Positions 45,840 through 55,543 of a stretch of 59,205 nt of DNA are shown one piece after another (the stretch's first letter is position 1; each line of letters opens with the position of its first letter). This stretch comes from Lachnospiraceae bacterium. GTDB lineage: Bacteria; Bacillota; Clostridia; Lachnospirales; Lachnospiraceae. The notes under the pieces were generated by a model. It was not told where the DNA came from. It searched no databases and saw nothing but the letters and a program-made list of their open reading frames with translations. A program made the translations under genes and the position numbers. The stretch is from the NCBI GenBank assembly GCA_024693925.1, contig JAILKH010000122.1, forward strand, positions 1-59,205, read 5' to 3'.

Positions 45840-48488
45840 ATGGCTGAGCTGTCACCTATGATGCAGAAATATCTTGAGACCAAAGAGGAATATAAGGATT
45901 GTCTTTTGTTCTATCGCCTGGGTGATTTTTATGAAATGTTTTTTGAAGATGCAAAGATAGTATCTAAGGAGCTTGAACTTACTCTTACCGGGAAACAGTG
46001 CGGAATGGAAGAAAGAGCACCTATGTGCGGAGTTCCCTTTCATTCCGTAGAAGGATATCTTAACCGTCTTATTTCCAAAGGGTATAAGGTGGCTATCTGC
46101 GAACAGGTCGAGGATCCCAAATATGCAAAAGGTCTCGTAAAAAGAGAGGTCACAAGAATAGTTACTCCGGGTACCAATCTTGATATGAATTCTCTTGAAG
46201 AATCCAGAAATAATTATTTAATGTGTATAACTTATATTGCCGACAGGTTCGGAATATCCGTAAGTGATGTTACAACGGGAGAGTTTTTATCCACGGAGGT
46301 GGACAGTGTTAAAAAACTTCTGGATGAAATATATAAATTTACACCTGCCGAAATAATATGCAACGATTCTTTTTTGTTATGCGGCATTGATATCGAGGAT
46401 TTAAAATACCGGTTAAATGTATCGGTATATCCTCTGGAAGCCTGGTATTTTGATGAAGAATTATGCAATAAAAAGATAAAGGAGCATTTCAAGGTTGATA
46501 ACGTTGAATGCTTCTTTTTAACGGATGGAGGCTGTGATCTTATAAGTTCCGGTGCATTATTGCAATATCTTTACGAGACCCAGAAAAATTCTCTGTCACA
46601 AATAAGAAGTATAAAAACCTATGATGTTTCGGAATATATGATCCTTGATTCCTCAACCAGACGAAATCTTGAGCTTACGGAGACTATAAGAGACAAGCAA
46701 AAAAAAGGTTCTTTACTGGGGGTTCTTGACAGAACCAAAACAGCCATGGGAGCAAGAACGCTAAGAACTATGATCGAACAGCCGCTTATTGACATTAAGA
46801 GTATAACCGAAAGACTTGATGCGGTATCCATGCTTGTTAAAAATGTTATTATCCGTGAAGAAATACGAGAGTATCTGAATCCTGTATATGATCTTGAAAG
46901 ATTAATGAGCAGGGTAATATATAAATCCGCAAATCCAAGGGATCTTATAGCGCTGGGTTCTTCTTTAAAGATGTTACCGGCTATAAAACAGCAGTTGGGA
47001 GAATTTGATAAGGGAGTTTTAAATGAATTATATAAAGAACTGGATCCCCTTGAAGATTTATATGATCTTATCACCTCCTCCATTGCCGATGAACCTCCTC
47101 TTCAGATAAAAGAAGGCGGTATTATCAGGGAGGGTTACAATGAAACCGTAGATGCTTTAAGAATGGCCAAAATAAAGGGAAAAACCTGGCTGGCTGATCT
47201 TGAAGCCAAAGACCGGGAAAGAACGGGGATAAAAAATCTTAAGATAAAATATAATAAGGTTTTCGGTTATTATTTTGAAGTGACAAATTCTTTTAAGGAT
47301 ATGGTACCCGAGGATTATATAAGAAAGCAGACCTTGACAAATGCCGAGCGATATACCACTGCTGAGTTAAAGGAACTGGAAGATAATATTCTTAATTCCG
47401 AGGATAAGCTTTTCTCACTGGAATACGATCTGTTTTGTGAGATAAGGGATGAGCTGGCGGATAATATTGAGAGGATACAGCAAACGGCAAAGGTCATTGC
47501 AAGAGTGGATGCTCTTTCTTCACTGGCTTATGTTGCGGAAAAAAATAATTACTGCCGTCCTTCGATCAATGAAAGAGGGGTAATAGATATTGAAAAGGGA
47601 AGACATCCGGTAGTTGAAAAGATGTTAAGTGCGGATATGTTTATTACAAACGACACACATCTTGATAACAGGGAAAACAGGATATCTATTATAACAGGCC
47701 CCAATATGGCCGGTAAATCCACTTATATGAGACAGACAGCTTTAATTGTTCTTATGGCACAGATAGGGTCCTTTGTTCCTGCTGCTTCTGCAAATATAGG
47801 AATTGTTGACAGGATATTTACAAGAGTCGGTGCTTCCGATGATCTTGCCAGTGGTCAAAGTACCTTTATGGTTGAAATGGCGGAAGTCGCAAATATTCTG
47901 AGAAATGCAACTCAAAACAGTCTTCTGATCCTGGATGAGATCGGCAGAGGAACATCCACCTTTGATGGTCTTTCTATTGCCTGGGCGGTAGTTGAGTATA
48001 TTTCCAATACCAAGATGCTTGGGGCCAAAACATTATTTGCCACTCATTATCACGAGCTTACCGAGCTTGAAGGAAAGCTTAATTCTGTAAATAATTATTG
48101 TATTGCCGTTAAGGAGCAGGGAGATAATATTGTATTTTTAAGAAAGATCGTAAAGGGTGGTGCGGATAAAAGCTATGGGATACAGGTGGCAAAGCTTGCC
48201 GGAGTCCCGGATTATGTTATTAACAGGGCAAAAGAAATAGTCGAGGAGTTGTCGGATAATGATATTACGATAAATGTTAAGACTATTGCCGAAAAAAAAG
48301 AAGAGAAAAAGAAATCCAGAGTTAAACGGCTGGACGAGGTGGATCTTAATCAGATGTCATTATTCGATACCGTAAGAGATGATGATATTATTAATGAGAT
48401 AAAGGAACTTGATATTAACAATCTTACTCCGATGGAAGCTTTAAACACCCTGAGTAAGTATCAAAATAAGCTTATAAACAGGTGGTGA
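45840..48488 (+). CDS. mutS: DNA mismatch repair protein MutS
   Basis: An 882-residue MutS1. The mismatch-reading F-x-E is in DFYEMFFEDA. The ATPase holds Walker A GPNMAGKSTYMRQ, Walker B LLILDEIGRGTSTFDG and the signature ASDDLASGQSTFMVEM. The C-terminal helix–turn–helix dimer region follows, with NQMSLFD near the end, resembling a beta-clamp-binding Q-x-S-L-F motif. The ATG at 45840 with GAGG upstream is preferred over a GTG at 45828 in the rng end. mutL follows after ten bases. Confidence 0.98.
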   Translation: MAELSPMMQKYLETKEEYKDCLLFYRLGDFYEMFFEDAKIVSKELELTLTGKQCGMEERAPMCGVPFHSVEGYLNRLISKGYKVAICEQVEDPKYAKGLVKREVTRIVTPGTNLDMNSLEESRNNYLMCITYIADRFGISVSDVTTGEFLSTEVDSVKKLLDEIYKFTPAEIICNDSFLLCGIDIEDLKYRLNVSVYPLEAWYFDEELCNKKIKEHFKVDNVECFFLTDGGCDLISSGALLQYLYETQKNSLSQIRSIKTYDVSEYMILDSSTRRNLELTETIRDKQKKGSLLGVLDRTKTAMGARTLRTMIEQPLIDIKSITERLDAVSMLVKNVIIREEIREYLNPVYDLERLMSRVIYKSANPRDLIALGSSLKMLPAIKQQLGEFDKGVLNELYKELDPLEDLYDLITSSIADEPPLQIKEGGIIREGYNETVDALRMAKIKGKTWLADLEAKDRERTGIKNLKIKYNKVFGYYFEVTNSFKDMVPEDYIRKQTLTNAERYTTAELKELEDNILNSEDKLFSLEYDLFCEIRDELADNIERIQQTAKVIARVDALSSLAYVAEKNNYCRPSINERGVIDIEKGRHPVVEKMLSADMFITNDTHLDNRENRISIITGPNMAGKSTYMRQTALIVLMAQIGSFVPAASANIGIVDRIFTRVGASDDLASGQSTFMVEMAEVANILRNATQNSLLILDEIGRGTSTFDGLSIAWAVVEYISNTKMLGAKTLFATHYHELTELEGKLNSVNNYCIAVKEQGDNIVFLRKIVKGGADKSYGIQVAKLAGVPDYVINRAKEIVEELSDNDITINVKTIAEKKEEKKKSRVKRLDEVDLNQMSLFDTVRDDDIINEIKELDINNLTPMEALNTLSKYQNKLINRW

Positions 48489-48498
48489 ACCGGGAAAT

Positions 48499-50451
48499 AT
48501 GGAATCGGGACGTAATATAAATATACTTGATAAAAATACAATAGATAAGATCGCGGCAGGCGAGGTTGTTGAAAGACCTATGTCAGTTGTTAAGGAATTG
48601 GTAGAGAATGCAATTGATGCAAAGGCAACGGCAATTACCGTAGAAATTAAAGATGGCGGAATTTCATATCTAAGAGTCACTGACAATGGGTGCGGGATCA
48701 AAAAGGATGATGTGAGAATTGCTTTTTTAAGACATGCAACCAGTAAGATAAAAACAATAGAGGATCTTATAGATGTAACAAGTCTGGGCTTTCGAGGGGA
48801 GGCCTTATCAAGTATCGCTGCCATATCAAAGGTTGAACTGTTAACAAAAACCGCTGATGAATTTACAGGCACACGATATTGCATAGAGGGTGCTAAGGAA
48901 CTGAGTTTTGATGATGTGGGTGTGCCGGAGGGTACTACTTTTATAGTACGGCAGATTTTTTATAATACTCCTGCCAGAAGGAAATTTTTAAAAACTCCGC
49001 AAACCGAAGGAAGTTATATTTCCGATTATATGGAAAAGGTAATGCTTTCACATCCTGAAATAGCTTTTAAACTGATCGTTAACAATAATACCAGACTCCA
49101 AAGTTCCGGGAACGGTGAAATAATTGATATAATATATAATCTGTATGGTCGGGATATGGTGGATGGACTTATACCCATATCGGCTTCCGATGGTGATAAT
49201 CATATAAGCGGATATATTTGCAAACCTGAGTTATCAAGAGGAAACAGAAGCTTTGAGATATATTATGTAAACCATAGATGCATTCAGAGCACAATCATAC
49301 GCAGAGCCCTTGATGAAGCATATAAACCTTATCTTATGCTTCATAAATATCCGGTGGTAATATTGTATTTTACTATTTCCCCGGAGCTTATAGATGTTAA
49401 TGTGCATCCTACCAAAAAAGAGATCCGTTTTCTGGAGGTTTCCCAGCTGTATGATCTTATAGTGGAGAGCATTCGAAGCAGTTTATCATCAAAAGAGCTT
49501 ATTGTTAATGGGTATGAAAAGGATAATTCTCATGATATGAATATTTCAAAGGAAAAGGTTATGCCGGAACCTTTTGAGAATACTAGCCGTTTGGCATATA
49601 CTTCCGTTCGTGAAGAAGTAAATGAGGTTAAGCTGCCGGCTTATGTAAAAGAATCCCGGGAATATAATCCGGGGAAAAATGAGAGGCTTAGACACCTTCC
49701 GTCATATGTTGAACAGGTAAGTATAAATATTTCCGAAGAACCTGCCGGTAATAATGGAGAAAATACCGAAGACCAAAGTGTATTTGGGTTTAAGGAAAAG
49801 CAGTCTTCATCCGGAAAAAAACCTGAACAGTTAACTATGTATGATTATGGCTTTTTAAGCAGGGAAGGTATAAAACATCATCGCATTATAGGGCAGGTTT
49901 TTGATACATATTGGATCATTGAAATGGACAATAAGATTTATATAATAGACCAGCATGCCGCCCATGAAAAAGTTAAGTATGAACGTCTGGTCAAACAGTT
50001 TCTAAGCGGGAAGGTGAATTCGCAGATGCTTAATCCGCCTATAATAGTAACCTTAAGCAAAAGCGAAGAAGCTGTCATTAAGAAATATGAGGAGAATTTC
50101 AAGAAGGTTGGGTTTGAAATAGAACAATTTGGCGGAAATGAATATTCCATAAGGGAAATCCCGACAGAACTGTTCGGGCTTACTGCAAAAGAATATTTTC
50201 ATGATCTTCTTGATGAATTAATGAATGATAAGCAGTCGGATAAAATAGAGGCAGTTGATCACCGGATAGCAACAATGGCTTGTAAAAGTGCGGTTAAAGG
50301 TAATGACAGATTATCCTTTGAAGAAGCGTCAACATTGATCGATGAGTTGCTGACATTGGATAATCCTTTTAACTGTCCTCACGGAAGACCTACGATTGTG
50401 GCTTTTACAAAGTCAGAAATTGAACGAATGTTTAAAAGGATTGTCACTTAG
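48499..50451 (+). CDS. mutL: DNA mismatch repair protein MutL
   Basis: A 650-residue MutL with endonuclease. The GHKL ATPase shows ELVENAIDAKAT, VTDNGCGI and TSLGFRGEALSSIA. The C-terminal domain has the metal-binding DQHAAHEKVKYE, ACKSAVKGND and CPHGRPT motifs of nicking MutL proteins, as expected in a species without MutH. A variable charged linker of about 130 residues lies between (345–475). It is co-directional with mutS (ten-base gap). Confidence 0.97.
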   Translation: MESGRNINILDKNTIDKIAAGEVVERPMSVVKELVENAIDAKATAITVEIKDGGISYLRVTDNGCGIKKDDVRIAFLRHATSKIKTIEDLIDVTSLGFRGEALSSIAAISKVELLTKTADEFTGTRYCIEGAKELSFDDVGVPEGTTFIVRQIFYNTPARRKFLKTPQTEGSYISDYMEKVMLSHPEIAFKLIVNNNTRLQSSGNGEIIDIIYNLYGRDMVDGLIPISASDGDNHISGYICKPELSRGNRSFEIYYVNHRCIQSTIIRRALDEAYKPYLMLHKYPVVILYFTISPELIDVNVHPTKKEIRFLEVSQLYDLIVESIRSSLSSKELIVNGYEKDNSHDMNISKEKVMPEPFENTSRLAYTSVREEVNEVKLPAYVKESREYNPGKNERLRHLPSYVEQVSINISEEPAGNNGENTEDQSVFGFKEKQSSSGKKPEQLTMYDYGFLSREGIKHHRIIGQVFDTYWIIEMDNKIYIIDQHAAHEKVKYERLVKQFLSGKVNSQMLNPPIIVTLSKSEEAVIKKYEENFKKVGFEIEQFGGNEYSIREIPTELFGLTAKEYFHDLLDELMNDKQSDKIEAVDHRIATMACKSAVKGNDRLSFEEASTLIDELLTLDNPFNCPHGRPTIVAFTKSEIERMFKRIVT

Positions 50452-50475
50452 GAGTATTTTCGAATAAAAACGAGA

Positions 50476-51423
50476 ATGATAAAAGCGGAGAATACAGGAT
50501 ATAATAGAAAATTAATAATAATCACCGGACCTACGGGAGTAGGGAAGACCGGTCTTTCCATTAAAACAGCCTTAGCTTTGAATGCGGAGATAATTTCGGC
50601 GGATTCCATGCAGGTATACAAATATATGGATATTGGGACCGCCAAGATAAATAAAGAAGAAATGAAGGGTATAAAGCACCATCTTATTGATACCATATCT
50701 CCGCAGGAGGAATATAATGTATCAAGGTTTAAAGAGGATGCTCAGGCTGCATTAAAGGAAATATATGCCCGAAAGAAACTCCCCATTATTGTGGGGGGTA
50801 CCGGATTTTATATTCAGGCTCTGTTGTATGATATTGATTTTACGGATAGAGCACAGACTTCATATCGTAAGGAGCTTCTTGATATCGCAAAGCTTAAAGG
50901 AAATGAATTTCTTTTTGACATGCTGAGAAAATGTGATCCCAAAGCCTGTGAATATTTACATTTTAATGATGTTGCAAGAGTGAGCAGGGCACTTGAATTC
51001 TATCATGAAACCGGGAGGAAGATATCCGAACATAACAAAGAAGAAAGGTTAAAATCATCACAATACGATCACAGGTTTTTTGTGTTGAATGAACCCAGGG
51101 AAATCCTTTATGACAGTATAAATAAGAGGGTAGATAAAATGCTGGAAGAAGGACTTGTAGAAGAAGTGATCAAACTTAAAAATATGGGTTTTACAAAAGA
51201 ATTGACAGCTATGAAAGGATTGGGGTATAAGGAAATACTGAGCTATTTGGAGGGGGAGATATCTTATGACGAAGCTGTCTATATACTGAAAAGGGATACC
51301 AGACATTTTGCCAAAAGACAACTTACCTGGTTTAAAAGGGAGAGGGATGTGATCTGGATAAACAAAGAAGAATATGATTATGATGAAGAAAGAATTCTGA
51401 AAGCAGTTCTTGCTAAGCTATAA
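50476..51423 (+). CDS. miaA: tRNA dimethylallyltransferase
   Basis: A 315-residue MiaA. The P-loop GPTGVGKTGLS, the Asp in ISADSMQVYKYMDIGTAK, GIKHHLIDTISP, GGTGFYIQALLYD and KRDTRHFAKRQLTWFKRE are all family blocks. It adds a dimethylallyl group to A37 of tRNAs that read codons beginning with U. No strong Shine–Dalgarno precedes the ATG at 50476. The mutS–mutL–miaA order is standard in Clostridia. Confidence 0.97.
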   Translation: MIKAENTGYNRKLIIITGPTGVGKTGLSIKTALALNAEIISADSMQVYKYMDIGTAKINKEEMKGIKHHLIDTISPQEEYNVSRFKEDAQAALKEIYARKKLPIIVGGTGFYIQALLYDIDFTDRAQTSYRKELLDIAKLKGNEFLFDMLRKCDPKACEYLHFNDVARVSRALEFYHETGRKISEHNKEERLKSSQYDHRFFVLNEPREILYDSINKRVDKMLEEGLVEEVIKLKNMGFTKELTAMKGLGYKEILSYLEGEISYDEAVYILKRDTRHFAKRQLTWFKRERDVIWINKEEYDYDEERILKAVLAKL

Positions 51424-51468
51424 AAAGCAGATAAAGAGATTATCAGAATAAGTAAAAGGTATAGGTAT

Positions 51469-52794
51469 TTGGTAAATATTATGAAACAGAAAGATATGAA
51501 TTTAAAAGAAATGTATATGAATTCCGGGATAGATGAGGATGTTCTTGATTATACCTTAAATATTGCGGAGAATCTTAATGATTATTTCCAAAAACTTGAT
51601 GAGAATGCGGAGTTTAATCAATTAAAGGTATTAAAAGCCATGCGTGAGGAAAAGGTATCCGAAGCCTGTTTTTCCATATCTACCGGATATGGATATAATG
51701 ATCTTGGCAGAGACACCCTTGAAAGAGTATATGCAAATATTTTCCATACGGAAGATGCTCTTGTACGTCCTCAGATAACCTGCGGTACACATGCCTTAAA
51801 TATAGCTTTATCTTCCAATTTAAGACCCGGTGATGAAATATTGTCCCCGGTAGGAAAGCCTTATGACACCCTTGAAGAAGTTATAGGAATAAGGCCATCC
51901 TGTGGTTCTCTTAAGGAATACGGAGTCTCCTACAGACAGGTTGATCTTAAAGAGGACGGTTCCTTCGATTATGATAATATAAAAAAATCAATAAATGAAA
52001 AAACAAAGCTTATAACCATACAAAGGTCGAAGGGATATCAGACAAGACCGACATTATCCGTGGATTCTATCGGCGAGCTTATAGCTTTTGTCAAAAATAT
52101 AAAAAAAGATGTTATCTGTATGGTTGATAATTGTTATGGTGAATTTGTCGAACGCAGAGAGCCTTCCGAAGTCGGTGCGGATATGGTTGTAGGTTCCCTT
52201 ATTAAAAATCCCGGCGGAGGACTTGCGCCCATAGGAGGATATATAGCGGGGAAAAAAGACTGCATTGAAAGAGCAGCCTACAGGCTCACATCTCCCGGAC
52301 TGGGAAAAGAAGTGGGAGCGTCCCTTAATGTTATCCAAAGCTTTTATCAGGGACTTTTTCTTGCACCGACGGTTGTGAATTCCGCATTAAAGGGAGCTAT
52401 ATTTGCAGCCACGGTTTTAAAAGGTTTGGGTTTTTTGGTTTATCCGGAGCCCGAGACCAAAAGACATGATATAATCCAGGCGGTTACCTTTAATAAACCC
52501 GAAGGAATGATATCTTTTTGTAAGGGTATTCAGGCGGGAGCGCCGGTTGACAGTTTTGTTGTTCCCGAGCCCTGGGAAATGCCGGGATATGATTCGGAGG
52601 TTATTATGGCGGCGGGAGCTTTTGTTTCGGGTTCGTCAATTGAATTAAGTGCTGACGGACCTTTAAAGGAGCCGTATACCGTTTATTTTCAGGGAGGTTT
52701 AACTTATCCTCATGCAAAATTCGGAATAATCAGGGCAATTCAGCAATTAAAGACAGATGGGATCATTACTTCGGACACTTTAAAAGCAACTTGA
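51469..52794 (+). CDS. Methionine gamma-lyase family PLP enzyme (aluminium resistance/YnbB-type)
   Basis: A protein of about 441 residues from the PF06838 group. It shows ISTGYGYNDLGRDTLERVYANIF, VRPQITCGTHALNIALSSNLRPGDEIL, and a PLP Lys candidate in VVGSLIKNPGGGLAPIGGYIAGK. Cys–Met lyase activity is assumed from the fold, while 'aluminium resistance' is a historic label. It follows miaA as in many Firmicutes. The start is a TTG at 51469 behind AAAAGG; ATGs at 51481 and 51496 are alternatives. Confidence 0.88.
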   Translation: MVNIMKQKDMNLKEMYMNSGIDEDVLDYTLNIAENLNDYFQKLDENAEFNQLKVLKAMREEKVSEACFSISTGYGYNDLGRDTLERVYANIFHTEDALVRPQITCGTHALNIALSSNLRPGDEILSPVGKPYDTLEEVIGIRPSCGSLKEYGVSYRQVDLKEDGSFDYDNIKKSINEKTKLITIQRSKGYQTRPTLSVDSIGELIAFVKNIKKDVICMVDNCYGEFVERREPSEVGADMVVGSLIKNPGGGLAPIGGYIAGKKDCIERAAYRLTSPGLGKEVGASLNVIQSFYQGLFLAPTVVNSALKGAIFAATVLKGLGFLVYPEPETKRHDIIQAVTFNKPEGMISFCKGIQAGAPVDSFVVPEPWEMPGYDSEVIMAAGAFVSGSSIELSADGPLKEPYTVYFQGGLTYPHAKFGIIRAIQQLKTDGIITSDTLKAT

Positions 52795-52818
52795 CATTTT
52801 ATTATATGTGTATACAAT
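52791..52818 (+). promoter_or_regulatory. Promoter for radC
   Basis: TTGACA (52791–52796), overlapping the previous stop codon, and TACAAT (52813–52818) are 16 bases apart. It gives a leader of about 100 bases. Confidence 0.7.
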
Positions 52819-52824
52819 GAAAAT

Positions 52825-52925
52825 TAAATCTTCAAGACGGCTTAGCTTAGTCGGGATTGAGGGAATAAATGGTTAAATGATCACGGGACCCGGTCAGTCT
52901 TTTGCATATCCTCAAAAGGAGGATC
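52825..52925 (+). promoter_or_regulatory. Structured radC 5' leader with sequestered ribosome binding site (candidate riboregulator)
   Basis: AAGAC (52834–52838) can pair with GTCTT (52897–52901), closing a domain. In it TGATC (52878) pairs with GGTCA (52892–52896) directly against that stem, and CTTAG near 52846 can pair with TTGAG. Then ATCCTC (52908–52913) pairs perfectly with GAGGAT (52919–52924) around AAAAG, hiding the GGAGG that serves the radC ATG at 52926. No known riboswitch class was recognised. Confidence 0.5.
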
Positions 52926-53639
52926 ATGAATTTCAATCATACAAAATTAAAAGAAATACCCGTAACGGAAAGACCATATGAAAAATTCCTGACTTTCGGG
53001 CCCGCAGCATTATCTGATGCGGAATTGATCGCTGTTATCATTAAGACGGGAAGCAGAGATAAAAACAGTATCGATCTTGCCAGAGAGATACTTAAGGGAA
53101 ACGACGGAACTTATTCACTGATGAATCTTTATGATAAGAGCTTTAAAGAATTAACGGCTGTTGACGGGATTGGTAAGGTTAAAGCAATTACATTAAAATG
53201 TGCTGCGGAATTATCGGTAAGATTGAATGGTGTAAAACGCAGAGAAAGACTTGTACTTACGGATCCGTCCACGGTATCTTCATATTATATGGAGAGTATG
53301 CGTCATTTAAAAACTGAAGAAACCAGAGTTGTATTTGCGGATGGTGCAAACCGAATGATATGTGATGAGGTTATGACTTTGGGAACGGTTAATAAGGCTT
53401 ATATTTCTCCCAGGGAGATTTTTATCAAGGCGTTGGAATACGGAGCGGTAAGTATTATACTTTTGCATAATCATCCCAGCGGTGATCCGACTCCCAGCAA
53501 AGAGGACATTCTGATAACCGGGAAAATCAAGGAAGCGGGTAAGTTAATAGATATTACACTGCTGGATCATATAATAATCGGAGACGGTAGATATATCAGT
53601 ATCCTGAATGATATTACGGAGGTAAGGCATTGGCAATAA
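52926..53639 (+). CDS. radC: DNA repair protein RadC (JAB/MPN domain)
   Basis: A 237-residue protein of the RadC/YeeS family. A helix–hairpin–helix segment (ELTAVDGIGKVKAITLKCA) precedes the JAMM metal centre with LLHNHPSGDPTPSKED. The family's biochemical role is unsettled despite the name. The ATG at 52926 follows GGAGG at a spacing of three bases, inside a hairpin. An upstream in-frame TTG at 52902 would add eight residues and has no site. It overlaps the mreB start by ten bases. Confidence 0.93.
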   Translation: MNFNHTKLKEIPVTERPYEKFLTFGPAALSDAELIAVIIKTGSRDKNSIDLAREILKGNDGTYSLMNLYDKSFKELTAVDGIGKVKAITLKCAAELSVRLNGVKRRERLVLTDPSTVSSYYMESMRHLKTEETRVVFADGANRMICDEVMTLGTVNKAYISPREIFIKALEYGAVSIILLHNHPSGDPTPSKEDILITGKIKEAGKLIDITLLDHIIIGDGRYISILNDITEVRHWQ

Positions 53640-54649
53640 GTGCATTTGGAATAGATCTTGGTACATATAATATTAAAATATATAACGGATTTAACGAAAC
53701 AATCAGTTCGCAGAAAAACACCATAGCCATACAGAAGATAATGAACCAGAAAAAGGTTTTTGCATACGGTGATCATGCATTTGAAATGTATGAAAAAGCA
53801 CCTCAGAATATAAGCGTGTCTTTTCCGGTAATAAATGGTGTAATAGCCGATATCAATCATATGCAGATTTTGCTGAGAAATTTTATAAATGATGCGATGA
53901 ACGGTAATATTAAAGGAGCGGATTATTATATATCCGTACCTACAGATATTACAGAAGTGGAAAAACGTGCATTTTTTGACCTTGTTAAAGAATCAAATGT
54001 TAAGGCCAGAAATATATACGTAGTTGAAAAAGCCATAGCCGATGGTGTCGGATTGGATGTTGATGTTGTTAATTCGCAGGGTATACTTGTTGTTAATATA
54101 GGTTATGAAACCACGGAAATTTCCATACTTTCAATGGGAGGTATAGTTCTTAGCAGGCTTATTAAAATAGGTGGTAAGAAATTTGATGAAAGTATCAGAA
54201 ATATGATACGTAAAGAGTATAATCTGCTGGTGGGGATAAAAACTGCCGAGAAGGTCAAAATTGCTTTGCCGGAATTAACGGAAAATAAGGAAAATGCCGT
54301 GGTATACGGCAGAGATATAGTTACGGGACTTCCGGTGGAGAGAAGTATTCCCACAAACCTTATTGAGAAAGCAATGAATGAAAATTTTGAAACAATAATT
54401 GACAGTGTAAGAGTGATCCTTGAAAGGACACCGCCCGAACTGGGGGCGGATATATATCGTAAAGGTATATTTATAACCGGAGGGTCGGCAGGAATAGGAA
54501 ATCTGCATGAACTGATCTCGGCCAGTACGGGACTTAAGGTTAATTTTTCGGTTAACGGTGAGGAAAGTGTTGCATATGGTCTGTCTAAGATCATTAAAAC
54601 CGACAGTTTAAGATCTGTGGTATATTCCATGCAGGATCTTACTTATTGA
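53630..54649 (+). CDS. mreB: MreB-like rod-shape actin
   Basis: A 339-residue MreB-type actin. The phosphate-1 loop is FGIDLGTYNIKIYN and the adenosine block is IFITGGSAGIGNL; the catalytic-region Glu is kept in VVEKAIADGVG. The phosphate-2 loop reads N156-I-G-Y-E-T instead of the usual D-I-G-G-G-T, so a key Asp is Asn. It organises lateral wall synthesis with MreC, MreD and PBP2, all encoded next. It starts with TTG, seven bases after GGAGG, inside the end of radC. Confidence 0.9.
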   Translation: MAISAFGIDLGTYNIKIYNGFNETISSQKNTIAIQKIMNQKKVFAYGDHAFEMYEKAPQNISVSFPVINGVIADINHMQILLRNFINDAMNGNIKGADYYISVPTDITEVEKRAFFDLVKESNVKARNIYVVEKAIADGVGLDVDVVNSQGILVVNIGYETTEISILSMGGIVLSRLIKIGGKKFDESIRNMIRKEYNLLVGIKTAEKVKIALPELTENKENAVVYGRDIVTGLPVERSIPTNLIEKAMNENFETIIDSVRVILERTPPELGADIYRKGIFITGGSAGIGNLHELISASTGLKVNFSVNGEESVAYGLSKIIKTDSLRSVVYSMQDLTY

Positions 54650-54677
54650 ACGGGCAGTTAAAAAACAAGGGGTAATA

Positions 54678-55541
54678 ATGGGAAAAAGAGGTTATGGTCG
54701 AAACAGTATTTCTGTTCCCGCAAAATATATTTATTTATTTTTATCAATTCTGTGTGTAGTTATGATGTTAATATCATTTACTACAGATTATGTGTCCGGC
54801 CCGCTTGAAACGGCAGCCGGCTATGTCATTGTGCCCTTTCAAAAAGGGATCGCTTCTGCCGGCGCCTGGTTGAGCAGCAGATCAGAAAATATCCGTGATA
54901 TTAATGAATTAAATGAAGAAAATAAAAGATTGCGGGAACAGATAAGTGAAATGACCATCAGGATAAATGATCTTCAAAGAGACAAATATGAGCTTGCGGA
55001 GCTCAGAAGTCTTTTTCTGCTTGATGAACAGTATTCGGATTATGAGAAGGTAGGCGCAAGAGTTATCGGTAAAGACACCGGTAACTGGTATTCAAATTTT
55101 GTTATAGATAAAGGGGCTAATGATGGTATAGCAGTGGATATGAATGTTTGTGCCGGATCAGGGCTTGTGGGAATAGTTACAAAGGTCGGTCCCAATTGGG
55201 CAAATGTCAGGTCCATAATAGATGATACCTCTAATTTGAGTGGAATGGTAATGTCTACTTCGGATACTCTGATAGTATCGGGGGATCTTCAGCTGATGGA
55301 AGAAGGGTACATAAGCTTTTCCCATCTTATAGATGAGGATGATTCGGTAATAAGCGGCGATCAGGTGGTTACTTCGGCTATTAGTAATAAATATCTGCCC
55401 GGTCTTTCCGTGGGGTATATTACAGAGGTTGATCTTGATGCAAATAATCTTACCAAATCGGGATATATAACACCGGAAGTTGATTTTAAGAATCTTAGTA
55501 CCGTACTGGTGATCACCGAGCTTAAGGAGATTGATAAATAA
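54678..55541 (+). CDS. mreC: Rod shape-determining protein MreC
   Basis: A 287-residue protein. One membrane helix (about residues 16–36), a coiled coil (about 70–110, ELNEENKRLREQISEMTIRINDL), and a beta-barrel region with GARVIGKDTGNWYSNFVIDKGANDGI and GLVGIVTKVGPNWANVRSIIDDTSNLSG. MreC links MreB to PBP2 outside the membrane. An AAGGGG site precedes the ATG, and mreD starts two bases after its stop. Confidence 0.96.
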   Translation: MGKRGYGRNSISVPAKYIYLFLSILCVVMMLISFTTDYVSGPLETAAGYVIVPFQKGIASAGAWLSSRSENIRDINELNEENKRLREQISEMTIRINDLQRDKYELAELRSLFLLDEQYSDYEKVGARVIGKDTGNWYSNFVIDKGANDGIAVDMNVCAGSGLVGIVTKVGPNWANVRSIIDDTSNLSGMVMSTSDTLIVSGDLQLMEEGYISFSHLIDEDDSVISGDQVVTSAISNKYLPGLSVGYITEVDLDANNLTKSGYITPEVDFKNLSTVLVITELKEIDK

Positions 55542-55543
55542 TA

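Noticed and set aside
52817-52876. A 19-codon open frame in the radC leader (ATG at 52817) that could be a leader peptide
   Set aside because: Its ATG overlaps the -10 element and precedes the predicted transcription start, and it has no ribosome binding site.
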